Shown here in pieces: positions 9,025-19,130 of a stretch of 64,000 nucleotides of DNA. Each line of letters opens with the position of its first letter. Position 1 is the stretch's first letter. A model generated the notes under the pieces. The model was not told the DNA's origin and did no database searches. It was given only the letters and a program-made list of their open reading frames with translations. Where the stretch lies: NCBI RefSeq assembly GCF_037996765.1, contig NZ_JBBNAD010000006.1, positions 248,001 through 312,000 of the forward strand. Reading direction: 5' to 3'. The translations under genes and the position numbers were made by a program. This stretch comes from Bdellovibrio sp. GT3. Lineage in GTDB: Bacteria; Bdellovibrionota; Bdellovibrionia; Bdellovibrionales; Bdellovibrionaceae.

Positions 9025-9841
9025 CTTCTTGCCAACCTTTAGGGCTTCTGTCGACCGCGATTCCGCGCTTCGATGAACGGATAAAGTTAATGAAATACTC
9101 GATGTTCGGGCTCATTGTGCATTCTTCCTGAACACGCTTGATGCCTTCCTCAACAGTATGGGAACCCATGATGATGATACGAATCGCTTTATGCACATTC
9201 GTCACTTCTTCACGTGGGTAACCTTTACGTGCCAGACCGATTTTATTGGTAGCACGAATAGTCGCGTAGGTACCTTGAGCGCGGCAGAATGGAATAATAT
9301 CCTTATTCACGATACTGCTGCCTGCGATAAACGCCATTTTTCCGACTTTGGTGAATTGATTCAAAGCACTCATACCACCGACGAACACGCCGTCAGCGAT
9401 TTCGCAGTGACCACCCAAATGGGTGTTATTTGCAAGAATGACATTGTTGCCAAGTTTGCAGTCATGCCCCACGTGTGTGTAAGCCATGAAGTAACCGTTA
9501 TCACCAATTTCTGTCTTTTTGTCGCCTTTGGAGGTCGCCAAATTCACAGTCGTGAACTCACGGAACATATTGTTGTTACCAATAATCAAAGAAGTAGGCT
9601 CGTTCTTATAGGAAATATCCTGAGGAGCTCCACCGATAACCGCACCCGGGCAGAAGTGATTGTTGGCGCCGATATCCAAAATACCGTAGCGCGAACCCAG
9701 AGTAACGTGACCTTCCACGATCGTGCCTTTGCCGATCTTCACCTTGCCTTGAATAAGGCAATAAGGACCGATTTCAACATCATCGGCGATCTCAACATCA
9801 GGGGAAACAACACTGGAAGGATGAATTTTATAATTTGCCAT
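9014..9841 (-). CDS. lpxA: UDP-N-acetylglucosamine (or GlcNAc3N) acyltransferase
   Basis: A 275-residue left-handed beta-helix hexapeptide acyltransferase catalysing the first lipid A step, transfer of a 3-hydroxyacyl chain from ACP. The catalytic histidine lies in YFMAYTHVGHDCKLGNN. Helix coils fill about residues 1-190, and the helical C-terminal domain follows. If the neighbouring oxidoreductase is GnnA, the acceptor would be the 3-amino sugar and the acyl chain would be amide-linked. ATG 9841 has an AGGAT ribosome-binding site in the short gap after skp. Confidence 0.95.
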   Translation of the reverse strand: MANYKIHPSSVVSPDVEIADDVEIGPYCLIQGKVKIGKGTIVEGHVTLGSRYGILDIGANNHFCPGAVIGGAPQDISYKNEPTSLIIGNNNMFREFTTVNLATSKGDKKTEIGDNGYFMAYTHVGHDCKLGNNVILANNTHLGGHCEIADGVFVGGMSALNQFTKVGKMAFIAGSSIVNKDIIPFCRAQGTYATIRATNKIGLARKGYPREEVTNVHKAIRIIIMGSHTVEEGIKRVQEECTMSPNIEYFINFIRSSKRGIAVDRSPKGWQEDEQ

Positions 9842-9896
9842 GGAACGTATATCCTAATTAAAAGGGACCTTTTTGAGGCCCCTTTGAGTTTTGAAA

Positions 9897-10400
9897 CTAT
9901 TTTTCTTTCTCGTAAGCCTTAATAACATCTTCTGTTAGATCAGAGTCTGGCGTGGAGTACAAAACCCCTTGGTTGTTTTCAAGAACCAAAGTGTAACCTT
10001 TGTCTTTTGCCAATTTGCCGATCACAGTTTTCATTTTGTTCAAAATAGGAGCTGTCAATTCACGCTCTTTCTTTTGGATTTCCATTTGGCTTTTACCTAC
10101 GATATCACGGTATTTAAGCATTTCTTCCTGGAATTCAGCTTGTTTTTTACCAAGTGCTTCTTCAGAAAGAACTGATTTTTTCTTTTCAAGATCTTCGCCC
10201 ATCTTTTTCAGATCAGCTTCTTTTTTCTCAAGATCTTTTTTCTTTTTGTTGAACTCTGTTTCAAGTTCAGCTTTTGCTTTTTTACCAGCAGAAGTTGCTT
10301 GAATAGCTTTTTGCATATCCACGAATCCAACTTTGCTGTCTGCCGCGTGAGCAGCTGCCGCCATCATAAATACAGTCGCTGCGATAATCATTTTTCTCAT
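9897..10400 (-). CDS. skp: Periplasmic chaperone Skp/OmpH family
   Basis: A 167-residue protein with a clear signal peptide (MRKMIIAATVFMMAAAAHAA) and a long Lys/Glu-rich coiled-coil arm (about residues 35-110) characteristic of Skp. It binds unfolded outer-membrane proteins and hands them to the BAM complex. It lies directly downstream of bamA in the conserved order bamA-skp-lpx. ATG 10400 has an AGGGAGG ribosome-binding site. Confidence 0.9.
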   Translation of the reverse strand: MRKMIIAATVFMMAAAAHAADSKVGFVDMQKAIQATSAGKKAKAELETEFNKKKKDLEKKEADLKKMGEDLEKKKSVLSEEALGKKQAEFQEEMLKYRDIVGKSQMEIQKKERELTAPILNKMKTVIGKLAKDKGYTLVLENNQGVLYSTPDSDLTEDVIKAYEKEK

Positions 10401-10457
10401 AAAAATTCCTCCCTAAAATTTTCTTCTCTTAAAAATAACTTAACTTAAACCACTAAA

Positions 10458-12842
10458 TTAAAAACTTGGACCAATTGAGAACTCAAACACCGAAGCATCG
10501 TGGTAGTTCGGGTCACGATTCAATGGGAAGCCCCACTCAAATCTTAAGACCCCGATTGGTGAATACCAACGGATACCGAAACCCATGTCTGAAAAGAAGG
10601 TGTCGCCGCTCAAAACATCGTCTGCCGCACCAATATCAAAGAACGCGGCACCAAAGATACCCGCATCTTTCACCAATGGGAATTGCAACTCTGTCTGATA
10701 CATGGCCTGTTGAGTACCACCGTAAAAACGCATGGCTTCAATATTGGCCTGATCCGGAGTCATACCTTCAGCAATACTTTCATTATATATCTTCTGCGAG
10801 AACTTCATTTTACCGACACGGTATGATCTGAAACCGCGCAACGAGTAGGGACCACCCAGTAAGTACAACTCATTGAATGGCACATCCTGGCCGTCAAGCC
10901 CATCAATGCGCGCGTACTGAAGATTATTTCTCCAAGTCACATCCCAGAAAACATTTTTAAAGAAGTTAAAGCGCGTGCTGGCACGGTTGTATTTCAACTG
11001 ACCAAAGCCTGCGTACTCATAAGAAGCCGAAGCAAAGATACCTTTGGTCGGAGAGAAACGGTCATTTCTCGTATCGTACTCCACCGTTCCAGTTAACGAG
11101 ATCGTTTCACCAGAAGCTGTCTCCAATGGGAACAAGTCCGTATCCGTAATAGGTGTTCCATCGGCATTATTTCGCGTCGTTAGATCAGACTTATCGTACT
11201 TTGCGCGCAAGAATCCACGAGTGAATTCTGCCAAAGGACGGCCCATTCTGACAGAGGCACCAGTGTGCTTCTCGTCGTAATCCAGACGGCCTGTATTGGT
11301 ACTGCTGTAGATATCGCCACCCAACAACCACTCGGTGTCGTTAAAGTACGGCTCGGTGAAGGACAAGTTATAGAAACTGCCGGTACCACTTAGATTCAAG
11401 CTCGCACCCAAGTTCTGACCTTTACCCAGGAAGTTCGTTTGCTGAACTGAACCCTGCAAAGTGAAACCTTGTGATGTTCCGTAACCGGCACCCAATTGGA
11501 TTTGCCCCGTATTACGTTCCTTAACGATGATATCAACATTCATAACATCCGTTTTTTCAGGATCCACGGATGTTTTAAAGTTCACGTCCTCAAAGAAGCC
11601 CAGACGCTGGATGCCCTCCATGGATTGACGACGGCGGGTTTCGTTGTACAACTCACCCTCACGCACCTTCAACTCACGACGAACAACCTTGTCACGGGTT
11701 TTGGTATTGCCGACAACATTGATTTTACCGAAGTAAACCTTCTGGCCCTTGTCGAACTCAAACACCAGGTCCATTTTGCGTTCTTTGTCGTTGGCCCGCG
11801 TGCGCGGGATAACGTTGGCAAAGGCATAACCCAGGTCACCATATTTCGCCGTCAACTCACTGATGTCCTTTTGCAGAACCTCATAGGAGAAAACGCCGTT
11901 TTCATCAAGTTTAATGGCATCGTACAATTCTGATTTCGGGAACAGAATGTCACCGGCGAAATCCACATCCCCAACAGAGTACTGCTCACCCTCCTCCACG
12001 TGGAAAGTGATGTAGATGTTTTTCTTATCCGGAGTCACTGTCACCTGCGGGCGGTCAATTTTTGCCTGCACGTAACCTTGATTGAAATAGATAAAACGCA
12101 CGATTTGCGCATCACGATCAAAAGCCTCTTGCTTATACTGGCCGGAACCAGACATCGCAGAGAAATAACCACCCTCTTGCGTGATCATTTTACTTTTCAA
12201 TTCAGTTTCTGAAATATTCTTAGCTCCAAGGAAAGTGATCTTACGAACTTTAACCTTGTCGTTTTCACGCACTTTGAAAACCAGACGAACAGTCTCATCT
12301 TTTGTGATGTCCTGAACTTCAGCATCCACGCGCGCCAGGAAGAAACCCTTGTCTTCGTAAAGCTTTTGAACTTTCTCAACAGCTTCTTTCACTTTGGACA
12401 TATTCAAAAGCTGGTAAGCCTTGATACCCGTCGCCTCAGCGATATCTTCGGCTTTAATTTCGTTGTTGCCCTCGTAAGTGATCTCAGCGATGGAAGGTTT
12501 TTCCAAAACTTTGAAAGTCAAAACCGTTTCCTTGCCGGAAACCTGACGATCCACTTCGATATTGTTGAAATAACCCAAATTGAACAGAGCTTGAACATCG
12601 GCTCTGATTGCAGTGGCGTTGTACTCAACTCCCACTTTGGAGCTGATTTTGCTAAGAATCGCATCTTTTTCAATTTTGCGATTTCCCACAACTTCAATGG
12701 ACTTGATAGTAAGACCTGAAGTCGCACTCTTAGGTTGCGCAACCGCTGTCCCATTTTTCTTGGGCGCTGCTTTTTTCTTGGGAGCCGCAATCGCCGTTGA
12801 CGTTGCAGTCACTAATAACAAAGTAAACAGAAGCTTAATCAA
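10458..12842 (-). CDS. bamA: Outer membrane protein assembly factor BamA
   Basis: A 794-residue Omp85 protein, the central insertase for outer-membrane beta-barrels. It has a signal peptide (about 1-19), a Lys/Ala-rich segment, five POTRA domains (about 46-430; the first begins TIKSIEVVGNRKIEKDAILS), and a 16-strand barrel with LYLLGGPYSLRGFRSYRVG near strand 12. It ends in phenylalanine (FSIGPSF), the usual outer-membrane signal. The start is TTG at 12842, with GGAG about 9 bases upstream. It begins the transcription unit bamA-skp-lpxA-gnnA-like-lpxB-lpxK-lpxL-DUF3108, as a 190-base gap with a terminator-like hairpin separates it from lolD. Confidence 0.95.
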   Translation of the reverse strand: MIKLLFTLLLVTATSTAIAAPKKKAAPKKNGTAVAQPKSATSGLTIKSIEVVGNRKIEKDAILSKISSKVGVEYNATAIRADVQALFNLGYFNNIEVDRQVSGKETVLTFKVLEKPSIAEITYEGNNEIKAEDIAEATGIKAYQLLNMSKVKEAVEKVQKLYEDKGFFLARVDAEVQDITKDETVRLVFKVRENDKVKVRKITFLGAKNISETELKSKMITQEGGYFSAMSGSGQYKQEAFDRDAQIVRFIYFNQGYVQAKIDRPQVTVTPDKKNIYITFHVEEGEQYSVGDVDFAGDILFPKSELYDAIKLDENGVFSYEVLQKDISELTAKYGDLGYAFANVIPRTRANDKERKMDLVFEFDKGQKVYFGKINVVGNTKTRDKVVRRELKVREGELYNETRRRQSMEGIQRLGFFEDVNFKTSVDPEKTDVMNVDIIVKERNTGQIQLGAGYGTSQGFTLQGSVQQTNFLGKGQNLGASLNLSGTGSFYNLSFTEPYFNDTEWLLGGDIYSSTNTGRLDYDEKHTGASVRMGRPLAEFTRGFLRAKYDKSDLTTRNNADGTPITDTDLFPLETASGETISLTGTVEYDTRNDRFSPTKGIFASASYEYAGFGQLKYNRASTRFNFFKNVFWDVTWRNNLQYARIDGLDGQDVPFNELYLLGGPYSLRGFRSYRVGKMKFSQKIYNESIAEGMTPDQANIEAMRFYGGTQQAMYQTELQFPLVKDAGIFGAAFFDIGAADDVLSGDTFFSDMGFGIRWYSPIGVLRFEWGFPLNRDPNYHDASVFEFSIGPSF

Positions 12843-12976
12843 AGTTCGAATTCTCCAACCGAGAGGGAACCCACAAAGAGTTCGTTTTTAAAAATCTTTT
12901 TCAAAAATCTCAAAGATTTCTCGATAGTTACCTTTTAAACTGTGAAATCGTAGCCCACTACCTAAGTCTAGTACAC

Positions 12977-13020
12977 CAAAAACGACCACCCTGACGCGCT
13001 GAGCGGCAATGGTGGTTTTT
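12977..13020 (-). terminator. Probable terminator after lolD
   Basis: On the minus strand an A-run and ACCACC pair with GGTGGT and a T-run across a GC-rich centre, just after the lolD stop at 13033. It would separate the pgpH-like/ybeY/prfB/lol unit from bamA. The long central loop makes it less certain than the other terminators. Confidence 0.55.
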
Positions 13021-13032
13021 CTGCAACTATTC

Positions 13033-13716
13033 TTAGACCCAGAGGCCGTCTTTCATTCTGTAAACTTTTGGGAATCTGGTCGCGAAAGTAAGATCATGCG
13101 TCACGATGACCAAGGCCAACTGCATCTCTTCTTTCAGACGGAAAAACAACTCTTGAATCTTTGCACTCGTGTTCGAGTCCAAATTTCCAGTGGGCTCGTC
13201 GGCGAAAAGAATTTTTGGATGACGAACTAAGGCACGTGCAATTGCGATGCGCTGCAACTCACCACCGGATAATTGATTCGGAAAGTGATTGGCGCGGTCA
13301 GCAAGTCCCATGAACTCAAGTAAGTGCAGCGCTTTTTCTTTTGCTGCTTTTGGAGACTCCCCTGCCACTCGACAAGGAATCATGACGTTTTCGACTGCAT
13401 TAAATTCACTCAACAAATGATGGAACTGAAAAACGAAACCCATTTCGGCATTACGAAATTTGGAAATTTCGTCATCGTTCATTGCCAACAAATCACGACC
13501 TTCAAAGGTAACCTCACCACAGCTGGGACGATCCAGAGTACCCATGATTTGCAATAACGTACTTTTGCCGGCGCCGGAGGAGCCAAGAATCGCCAAAGCC
13601 TCACCGCCGTTGATATCCAAGCTCACGCCACGAAGAATTTCCAACTCTCCATTGCCACTGGGATAAGATTTGTGGATGTTTCTGACGGAAAGAAAATTAC
13701 TAACGGGATTATTCAT
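13033..13716 (-). CDS. lolD: Lipoprotein-releasing system ATP-binding protein
   Basis: A 227-residue ABC ATPase: Walker A GSSGAGKST (about residues 45-53), signature LSGGELQRIAIARALV, Walker B ILFADEPTG, H-loop VIVTHD. It powers release of lipoproteins from the inner membrane to LolA with the FtsX-type permease encoded directly upstream, whose 3' end it overlaps by 8 bases. Close relatives include other MacB/FtsE-type ATPases, but the LolC/E partner supports this call. Confidence 0.88.
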   Translation of the reverse strand: MNNPVSNFLSVRNIHKSYPSGNGELEILRGVSLDINGGEALAILGSSGAGKSTLLQIMGTLDRPSCGEVTFEGRDLLAMNDDEISKFRNAEMGFVFQFHHLLSEFNAVENVMIPCRVAGESPKAAKEKALHLLEFMGLADRANHFPNQLSGGELQRIAIARALVRHPKILFADEPTGNLDSNTSAKIQELFFRLKEEMQLALVIVTHDLTFATRFPKVYRMKDGLWV

Positions 13717-14941
13717 TTCGCAACCCTTCCATAGGATTCAAATTCGCACCACGACGAGCCGGCGCTAAAGTGGCGATAAAACAAATCAACATTGTTGCCA
13801 CGCAAATAGCGATCGTATCCATAAAACGAATACTGATTTCGATGTTTTCCAGACGATAAACCGCCCCGGAAATCAGCCCCAGTCGCCCCTGAGCCCATAC
13901 AAACAAGACACACAAAATAAGTCCCAGGATAAATCCACCGGCAAGACCGATAGCACCCAAGATCAGGCCTTGGAAGGTGAAGATCTTAATGACATCTTTG
14001 CGACTTAAACCCACAGTTTTTAAAATCGCGATATCTTTGAATCTCTGCACCACATTCACAAACAAAGTGGAGGAGATGTTAAATGCCGCCACAAAGATAA
14101 TCACTGAAACCACAAAGAAGATGGCGGGACGCTGAATAGCCACTGCATCGAAAAGGTTTTCATTGGAATCACGCCAGTCACGAACCCAATACGGAGCCCC
14201 CAGGACCTGCGACAGATTGTAGCTGGCTTTTCGCGCATACTCGGCATCATCAAATTTCAACATCAAGCCGGTGTAACGATCACCGATGGCCGCCACTTCC
14301 TGGGCGACATTAAGATCAATCATGATAAAGCGTTCGTTCCACTCAAATTTGCCCAGCTCCACTACACCTTGCAATTTGAAGGTCCCGACTTTTCGTTTAA
14401 AATTGGATGGATCCGTCAGATCCGCAATCGGCAAAACCACGCGGAATTCATCGCCAATTTTTAGACCCATTTTTTTGGCCAAACCAGAACCAATCAGCGC
14501 CAATGGCACATCCGACGGCGCATTCAGATCCGCAGAACCCTCTTTCACCCGACTTTCCAAATTCAAAGTCTGATTCACGCGGTCTTTATCAATTCCTTCC
14601 AGCAAAACACCGGAAATCTGACCGTTATGAGCCATGATGCCTTCAACAAAAACAAAACGTGTGGAACTGACCAGGGACGGCTCCGCTTTGCGAATGCGCT
14701 CTTCCAATTCCTTCCAGTCATCCGGAAAACGCGAACGCTTTACCACCTGAACTGAACCAGAAACATCCGTCATTGCCGTCTGCAAAGTGGTTTCAAAGCC
14801 ACTCATCACCGCCATAGAGACAACCAGTGAAGCCACCCCTAAAATCAAACCAAACAATGCCAATGGAGCCGAGCCCCCGAACATGGTTTTTTTTGAATTT
14901 AAAAGCTTCCATGAAATCCAGGCTAATGACGATCTATTCAC
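13709..14941 (-). CDS. Lipoprotein-releasing system permease (LolC/LolE family)
   Basis: A 410-residue FtsX-family permease with one N-terminal membrane helix (ALFGLILGVASLVVSMAVM), a large periplasmic MacB-like domain, then three C-terminal helices starting near FFVVSVIIFVAAFNISSTL. A single permease gene next to lolD suggests a LolF-type homodimeric or single-permease arrangement. It overlaps the prfB stop by 4 bases (ATGA). Confidence 0.87.
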   Translation of the reverse strand: MNRSSLAWISWKLLNSKKTMFGGSAPLALFGLILGVASLVVSMAVMSGFETTLQTAMTDVSGSVQVVKRSRFPDDWKELEERIRKAEPSLVSSTRFVFVEGIMAHNGQISGVLLEGIDKDRVNQTLNLESRVKEGSADLNAPSDVPLALIGSGLAKKMGLKIGDEFRVVLPIADLTDPSNFKRKVGTFKLQGVVELGKFEWNERFIMIDLNVAQEVAAIGDRYTGLMLKFDDAEYARKASYNLSQVLGAPYWVRDWRDSNENLFDAVAIQRPAIFFVVSVIIFVAAFNISSTLFVNVVQRFKDIAILKTVGLSRKDVIKIFTFQGLILGAIGLAGGFILGLILCVLFVWAQGRLGLISGAVYRLENIEISIRFMDTIAICVATMLICFIATLAPARRGANLNPMEGLRNE

Positions 14942-16069
14942 GATGGTTTCACTTCCTGATTCACCTGTTCTTTCAGGTAAGCCATGATAAAGCCATCCAA
15001 ATCACCATCCATCACATCATCCACCTGATTGGTTTCGAAGTCGGTACGGTGATCTTTGACCATCTGATAAGGGTGCATCACGTAAGAGCGAATTTGCGAA
15101 CCCCACTCGTTTGCTTTCTTTTGGGAATTCATCGAGTCTTTTTCAGCGTTGCGCTTTTCAACTTCAATTTCGTAAAGTTTTGCCTTCAACATCTTCAAGG
15201 CTTTTTCCCGATTTTGAATCTGTGAACGTTCGATTTGGCAGGACACGATAACACCCGTCGGGATGTGAGTCATACGAACTGCGGAATCGGTTTTATTGAC
15301 GTGCTGACCACCGGCCCCACTGGAGCGGTAGGTATCCACTTTCAAATCTTCGGGCCGAATTTCAATATTGATGTCATCATCCACCTCTGCCCAGGCGAAA
15401 ACAGATGAAAACGAAGTATGCCTACGGGCATTCGAGTCAAAAGGCGAAATACGCACCAGTCGGTGCACCCCGGATTCGGCTTTCAAATAACCATAAGCAT
15501 AAGGGCCTTCAATCAGAAGCGTGCAGGACTTGATTCCCGCTCCTTCGCCCTCGGTCATCTCGATAACTTGAACTTTATAACCGTGTTTATCGGCGTAGCG
15601 CGTGTACATGCGCAGAAGCATCTCAGCCCAGTCACAGGACTCAGTCCCACCAGCGCCGGAATTGATCGACAAGTAGGTGCTGTTACCATCAAGCTCGCCA
15701 TTTAAGACTCGCTTCAGCTCCAGTTCCTCAGCTAACTTTTCCAGAGAGGAAACTTCGGCCTTCACCTCGACAAAGCTGTCTTCATCTGTGGCCTCGGTCG
15801 CCATCTCCAGCAACACAGAAGCATCACTCAAACGACTCGTAAAAGAATCAAACTCGCCCACGGCTTTATCCAGCAGGCTTTTTTCCTTGTTAAGCTTTTG
15901 CATTTCATCGGGCTTTCCCCACAACGCAGGGTTTTCCGCTTGAATTGCCAGCTCATCGAGGCGTTTTTTCTTTTTGTCTAAGTCAAAGATACCCCCGAAG
16001 CTCCTTGGCGAAGCTTTCGAGAGAACTGATACGTTTTTTAACGTCTGAAGATTCGGTTATGATCGACAT
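14938..16069 (-). CDS. prfB: Peptide chain release factor 2 with programmed +1 frameshift
   Basis: RF2 ends translation at UGA/UAA. The main frame holds the GGQ loop (SSGAGGQHVNKTDSAVRMTH) and the RF2 anticodon-like SPF tripeptide (RISPFDSN). The true start is ATG 16069; 28 codons later an in-frame TGA lies at 15985-15983, in the context GGGGGTATCTTTGAC. This is the classic slippery CTT-TGA-C with an internal Shine-Dalgarno-like G-run. A +1 shift joins the N-terminal segment (MSIITESSDVKKRISS...) to DLDKKKKRLDEL and the rest, about 376 residues in all. RF2 level thus controls its own synthesis. It is followed by the Lol genes with a 4-base overlap. Confidence 0.95.
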
Positions 16070-16139
16070 TTAAATTCCCACTGCTAGTCCGCAGCATTAA
16101 CAGCGGACCCAGCTATAGTTATAACTAAATGTCAGGGTG

Positions 16140-16586
16140 TCAAGTGGGGCTACGCAGCAATCGCTCAAAGATCGCATCTTGCAGATCGAACATCTCTTTG
16201 GCGTCTTTATCATTGGTTTCGTGATCGTATCCCAGGAGATGCAGCGTTCCGTGCAGCAACATGTATCCCAGCTCCTTTTGGAAACTGAGTTTGTGCTCCT
16301 TCGCTTGTTTTTTCAGCACTTCAGGGCACATCACAAGCTCACCAAAACTGCCTGGATCCATGGAGTCAAATGACAAAACATCCGTGGCATAGTCCTTTCC
16401 ACGAAACTCCATATTGATCTTTTGTGCAGGTTTTTTATCCAGAAATACCAGAGTCAATTCACGACGTGATTTATCGGCATTGATCACTTTACGTTTCTTA
16501 AGCTCCACCACGACCGAGTCCATCCATTCCTGAATGAATTTGCGGGGCACGGAGTGCTTTGATTCGTTAATGATGAGTACCTGCAT
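16140..16586 (-). CDS. ybeY: Endoribonuclease YbeY
   Basis: A 148-residue UPF0054 protein with the zinc-binding signature HGTLHLLGYDH near residue 112, required for 16S rRNA 3' maturation and ribosome quality control. ATG 16586 has an AAGGATAAT ribosome-binding site, 8 bases after the pgpH-like stop. The order pgpH-like/ybeY is a common bacterial pairing. Confidence 0.93.
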   Translation of the reverse strand: MQVLIINESKHSVPRKFIQEWMDSVVVELKKRKVINADKSRRELTLVFLDKKPAQKINMEFRGKDYATDVLSFDSMDPGSFGELVMCPEVLKKQAKEHKLSFQKELGYMLLHGTLHLLGYDHETNDKDAKEMFDLQDAIFERLLRSPT

Positions 16587-16593
16587 ATTATCC

Positions 16594-19002
16594 TTATTTA
16601 TTCACGGGAGTCGACTCCCCAAGCTGACCGCCGGCCGCACGAGGATAATCGATACGCTGATGGTATATACCCAAAAGAATACGAATGAAAGCGGCTTCAA
16701 CTTTGGAAATATCTTTCAAGGTCAAATTACACTCATCCAACTGCCCGTCAGAGAACTTTCTTTGCACGATATTGCGAACAATGTTCTGCAAACGTGCCGG
16801 AGTCGGTTCATCCAACGAGCGCGCCGCCGCCTCAATGGAATCGGCCAGCATACACAAGGCGGCCTCACGAAACTGTGGCTTCGGACCTGGATAACGGAAA
16901 TCCTGATCGCTGATCTCCGGATCCTCCTCTTTTTTCAAATCAAGGGCTTTGTTGTAGAAGTAAGAGATCAGGGTCGTACCGTGATGCTGAATAATACCAT
17001 CAATGATCGGTTTACCCAGTTTATAAGTAACACCCATCTCCACGCCGTCTTTTACATGGGCAATCAGAAGCGTTTTACTCATGAACGGAGAAATATGATC
17101 GTGGGGGTTATTCCCCGGCTTTTGGTTCTCAATAAAGTAATTGGCGTGCTCCATTTTACCAATGTCATGGTAGTAGCACATAACTTTACCCAAGAGCGAA
17201 TTCGCCTCGATCTCTTCGGCTGCCGCCTCCACCATGGATCCCACCATCATGGAGTGATGATAAGTCCCAGGCGCTTTTACGATCATGTCTTTCAAAAGCG
17301 GATGATTCAGATTGGAAAGTTCCAAAAGCTTAACGTCAGTGGTGTAGTTAAATGCCGACTCCAACATCGGGATAAACATCATCGCACACAGAGAACTCAG
17401 GATACCGCCAATAAAGCCCGCAGGAATGGCGAAAAGAATTTCGCGTGCAGCACCCTCTTGATCAAATCGGGTCATCGTCAGTACGAAGGCGATGACCAGG
17501 GCGTTCACCACACCCGTTCTGACGCCAGCAAAATAAATATCGTTACGGGTTTTACAATTAAAGACCCCACGAGCCGCTGCAATACCGCCGATCATACTAA
17601 AAAGCATCAGAGCGTAGTTGTAATCAACCATGATTCCCAAGCACAGCGACACGAAAGCGGTAAACAGCCAAACGATCTCGCCGGAAGTAATCAACAACCC
17701 CACCAGCATCGGGCCTGTCGCAATCGGGGCTGCATAAAGGAAGAATGTTGCTGGCAACAAATGTCCCAATTTTGATACGAAAGCCGCATCAACGATAAAC
17801 AGATACACTTTCGTGAAAAGGACGGTGCCATAGGCAATCAGCATCATCACAACCAAGTCTTTGAACTCGACCCGAACCTGATTCAGTGTAAATCGCTTTA
17901 AATAAGAGAAAAAGACGATGATCGCCATGGACAGAACCAATGCCATCGCCAAGGCGGCAAGGTCTTTGCGTTTGTCAGACTGAATGGTTTCAATTTGTTT
18001 GATAACGGCCATGTGGAAAGGCTGAATCACCGATCCTTGGGCCACAATCACCTGATTCTTTTTGATGGTGATATTCACAGGAATGACTGCATCACGAGCC
18101 GCCTGTTTACGACTGGCCGTCTCCTGCTTGTTCAAAGTCAGATTCGGCACCAGCAATGATCTGGCGAAATAAAGTATATTCGCACGATCCCCTTCAGTGA
18201 ACCGCTCCAAATCCTTACGGTCATCCAAATCAAAACGATCCGGGTCCTGAATATCCGTCACTTCGTTGCGACCAATGCTGAATTCACGTCCCAGATTGTT
18301 TCTGTGCACCACGCGCGCCACGATTGTCGTTTGCGCGGCTGGAATAAACCGATCCGGCGCCTCCGCGATCTTTTGTTCGTACCAATTTTCAAGGTTACGA
18401 ATCATGACGGCTTCAATGCGCGCGCTGAACTTGTTGTCGATCAGCCACTCAAACATGAAATCAGAAACCGGGCTTCCCAGCTCTGATTCAAATTCCTTTT
18501 TGTATTTGAAGAAATCTTTCACCGCGCCACGGTAAGCCGAAGGCTGCTTGGGCCACGTCGTCTCCCGATAGTAATTCCGCATGGAACGGAAGGAGTGAAT
18601 CAACCCCAACGACACCCGTTCAAAGACACTGGTGTCATAGTCATACACCACCGGAACCGCGTTCTCTGTTTTAAAACGTTTTTCCTCGGTGGTGACCTCA
18701 TCCGTCATCTCAAAGGCTATAGGAGAAGCCACATCAAACTTGGCAATATCACCCACACTGAAATTATACGGAACTTCGAATTGATAGAAGATGGTGTAAG
18801 ACAGAAGGACACAGTACAGGAAAATCATCGCCGCGCGACGAACAAACAAACGCTCTTCGAGCATGTGCAATGCACGACCAAAGAAAGTTTTCTCCAGGCC
18901 AATTGAATCCACCCAGTCCAAAAATTTTAGACTGTGATCTTCGTAATTCACCCGAGTCGCAGGACTCTCGCTTTTCTTGGAACCTTTTCCACGCTGAGGC
19001 AT
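16594..19002 (-). CDS. 7TMR-HD family membrane phosphohydrolase (PgpH-like)
   Basis: An 802-residue membrane protein: one N-terminal helix (about residues 58-75), a long periplasmic 7TMR-HDED domain (about 80-335), seven helices (about 340-520) and a cytoplasmic HD domain with HHSMMVGSMVEAAAEE and the catalytic dyad in CYYHDIGKMEHANYFIENQ. Characterised relatives (Listeria PgpH) hydrolyse cyclic di-AMP; whether this organism makes c-di-AMP cannot be judged here. Adjacent to ybeY, as in many phyla. A 413-codon antisense frame lies over it and is rejected as a shadow. Confidence 0.85.
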   Translation of the reverse strand: MPQRGKGSKKSESPATRVNYEDHSLKFLDWVDSIGLEKTFFGRALHMLEERLFVRRAAMIFLYCVLLSYTIFYQFEVPYNFSVGDIAKFDVASPIAFEMTDEVTTEEKRFKTENAVPVVYDYDTSVFERVSLGLIHSFRSMRNYYRETTWPKQPSAYRGAVKDFFKYKKEFESELGSPVSDFMFEWLIDNKFSARIEAVMIRNLENWYEQKIAEAPDRFIPAAQTTIVARVVHRNNLGREFSIGRNEVTDIQDPDRFDLDDRKDLERFTEGDRANILYFARSLLVPNLTLNKQETASRKQAARDAVIPVNITIKKNQVIVAQGSVIQPFHMAVIKQIETIQSDKRKDLAALAMALVLSMAIIVFFSYLKRFTLNQVRVEFKDLVVMMLIAYGTVLFTKVYLFIVDAAFVSKLGHLLPATFFLYAAPIATGPMLVGLLITSGEIVWLFTAFVSLCLGIMVDYNYALMLFSMIGGIAAARGVFNCKTRNDIYFAGVRTGVVNALVIAFVLTMTRFDQEGAAREILFAIPAGFIGGILSSLCAMMFIPMLESAFNYTTDVKLLELSNLNHPLLKDMIVKAPGTYHHSMMVGSMVEAAAEEIEANSLLGKVMCYYHDIGKMEHANYFIENQKPGNNPHDHISPFMSKTLLIAHVKDGVEMGVTYKLGKPIIDGIIQHHGTTLISYFYNKALDLKKEEDPEISDQDFRYPGPKPQFREAALCMLADSIEAAARSLDEPTPARLQNIVRNIVQRKFSDGQLDECNLTLKDISKVEAAFIRILLGIYHQRIDYPRAAGGQLGESTPVNK

Positions 19003-19130
19003 AGTATTAAGACTCTTGTCCTTATCCTGATAACGTCCAAATTAGCGTAACGCGAATTAACTTAATTGTCGAAATCACTCTGTGTTTGCGCTAAGATAGA
19101 GCCGATTCCATCAGAAAGTCGAGGCGCTGT

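Noticed and set aside
16534-17775. 413-codon plus-strand frame over the pgpH-like and ybeY genes
   Set aside because: It is antisense to a clear HD-domain membrane protein and has low-complexity, His/Arg-rich sequence with no motif; a shadow frame.
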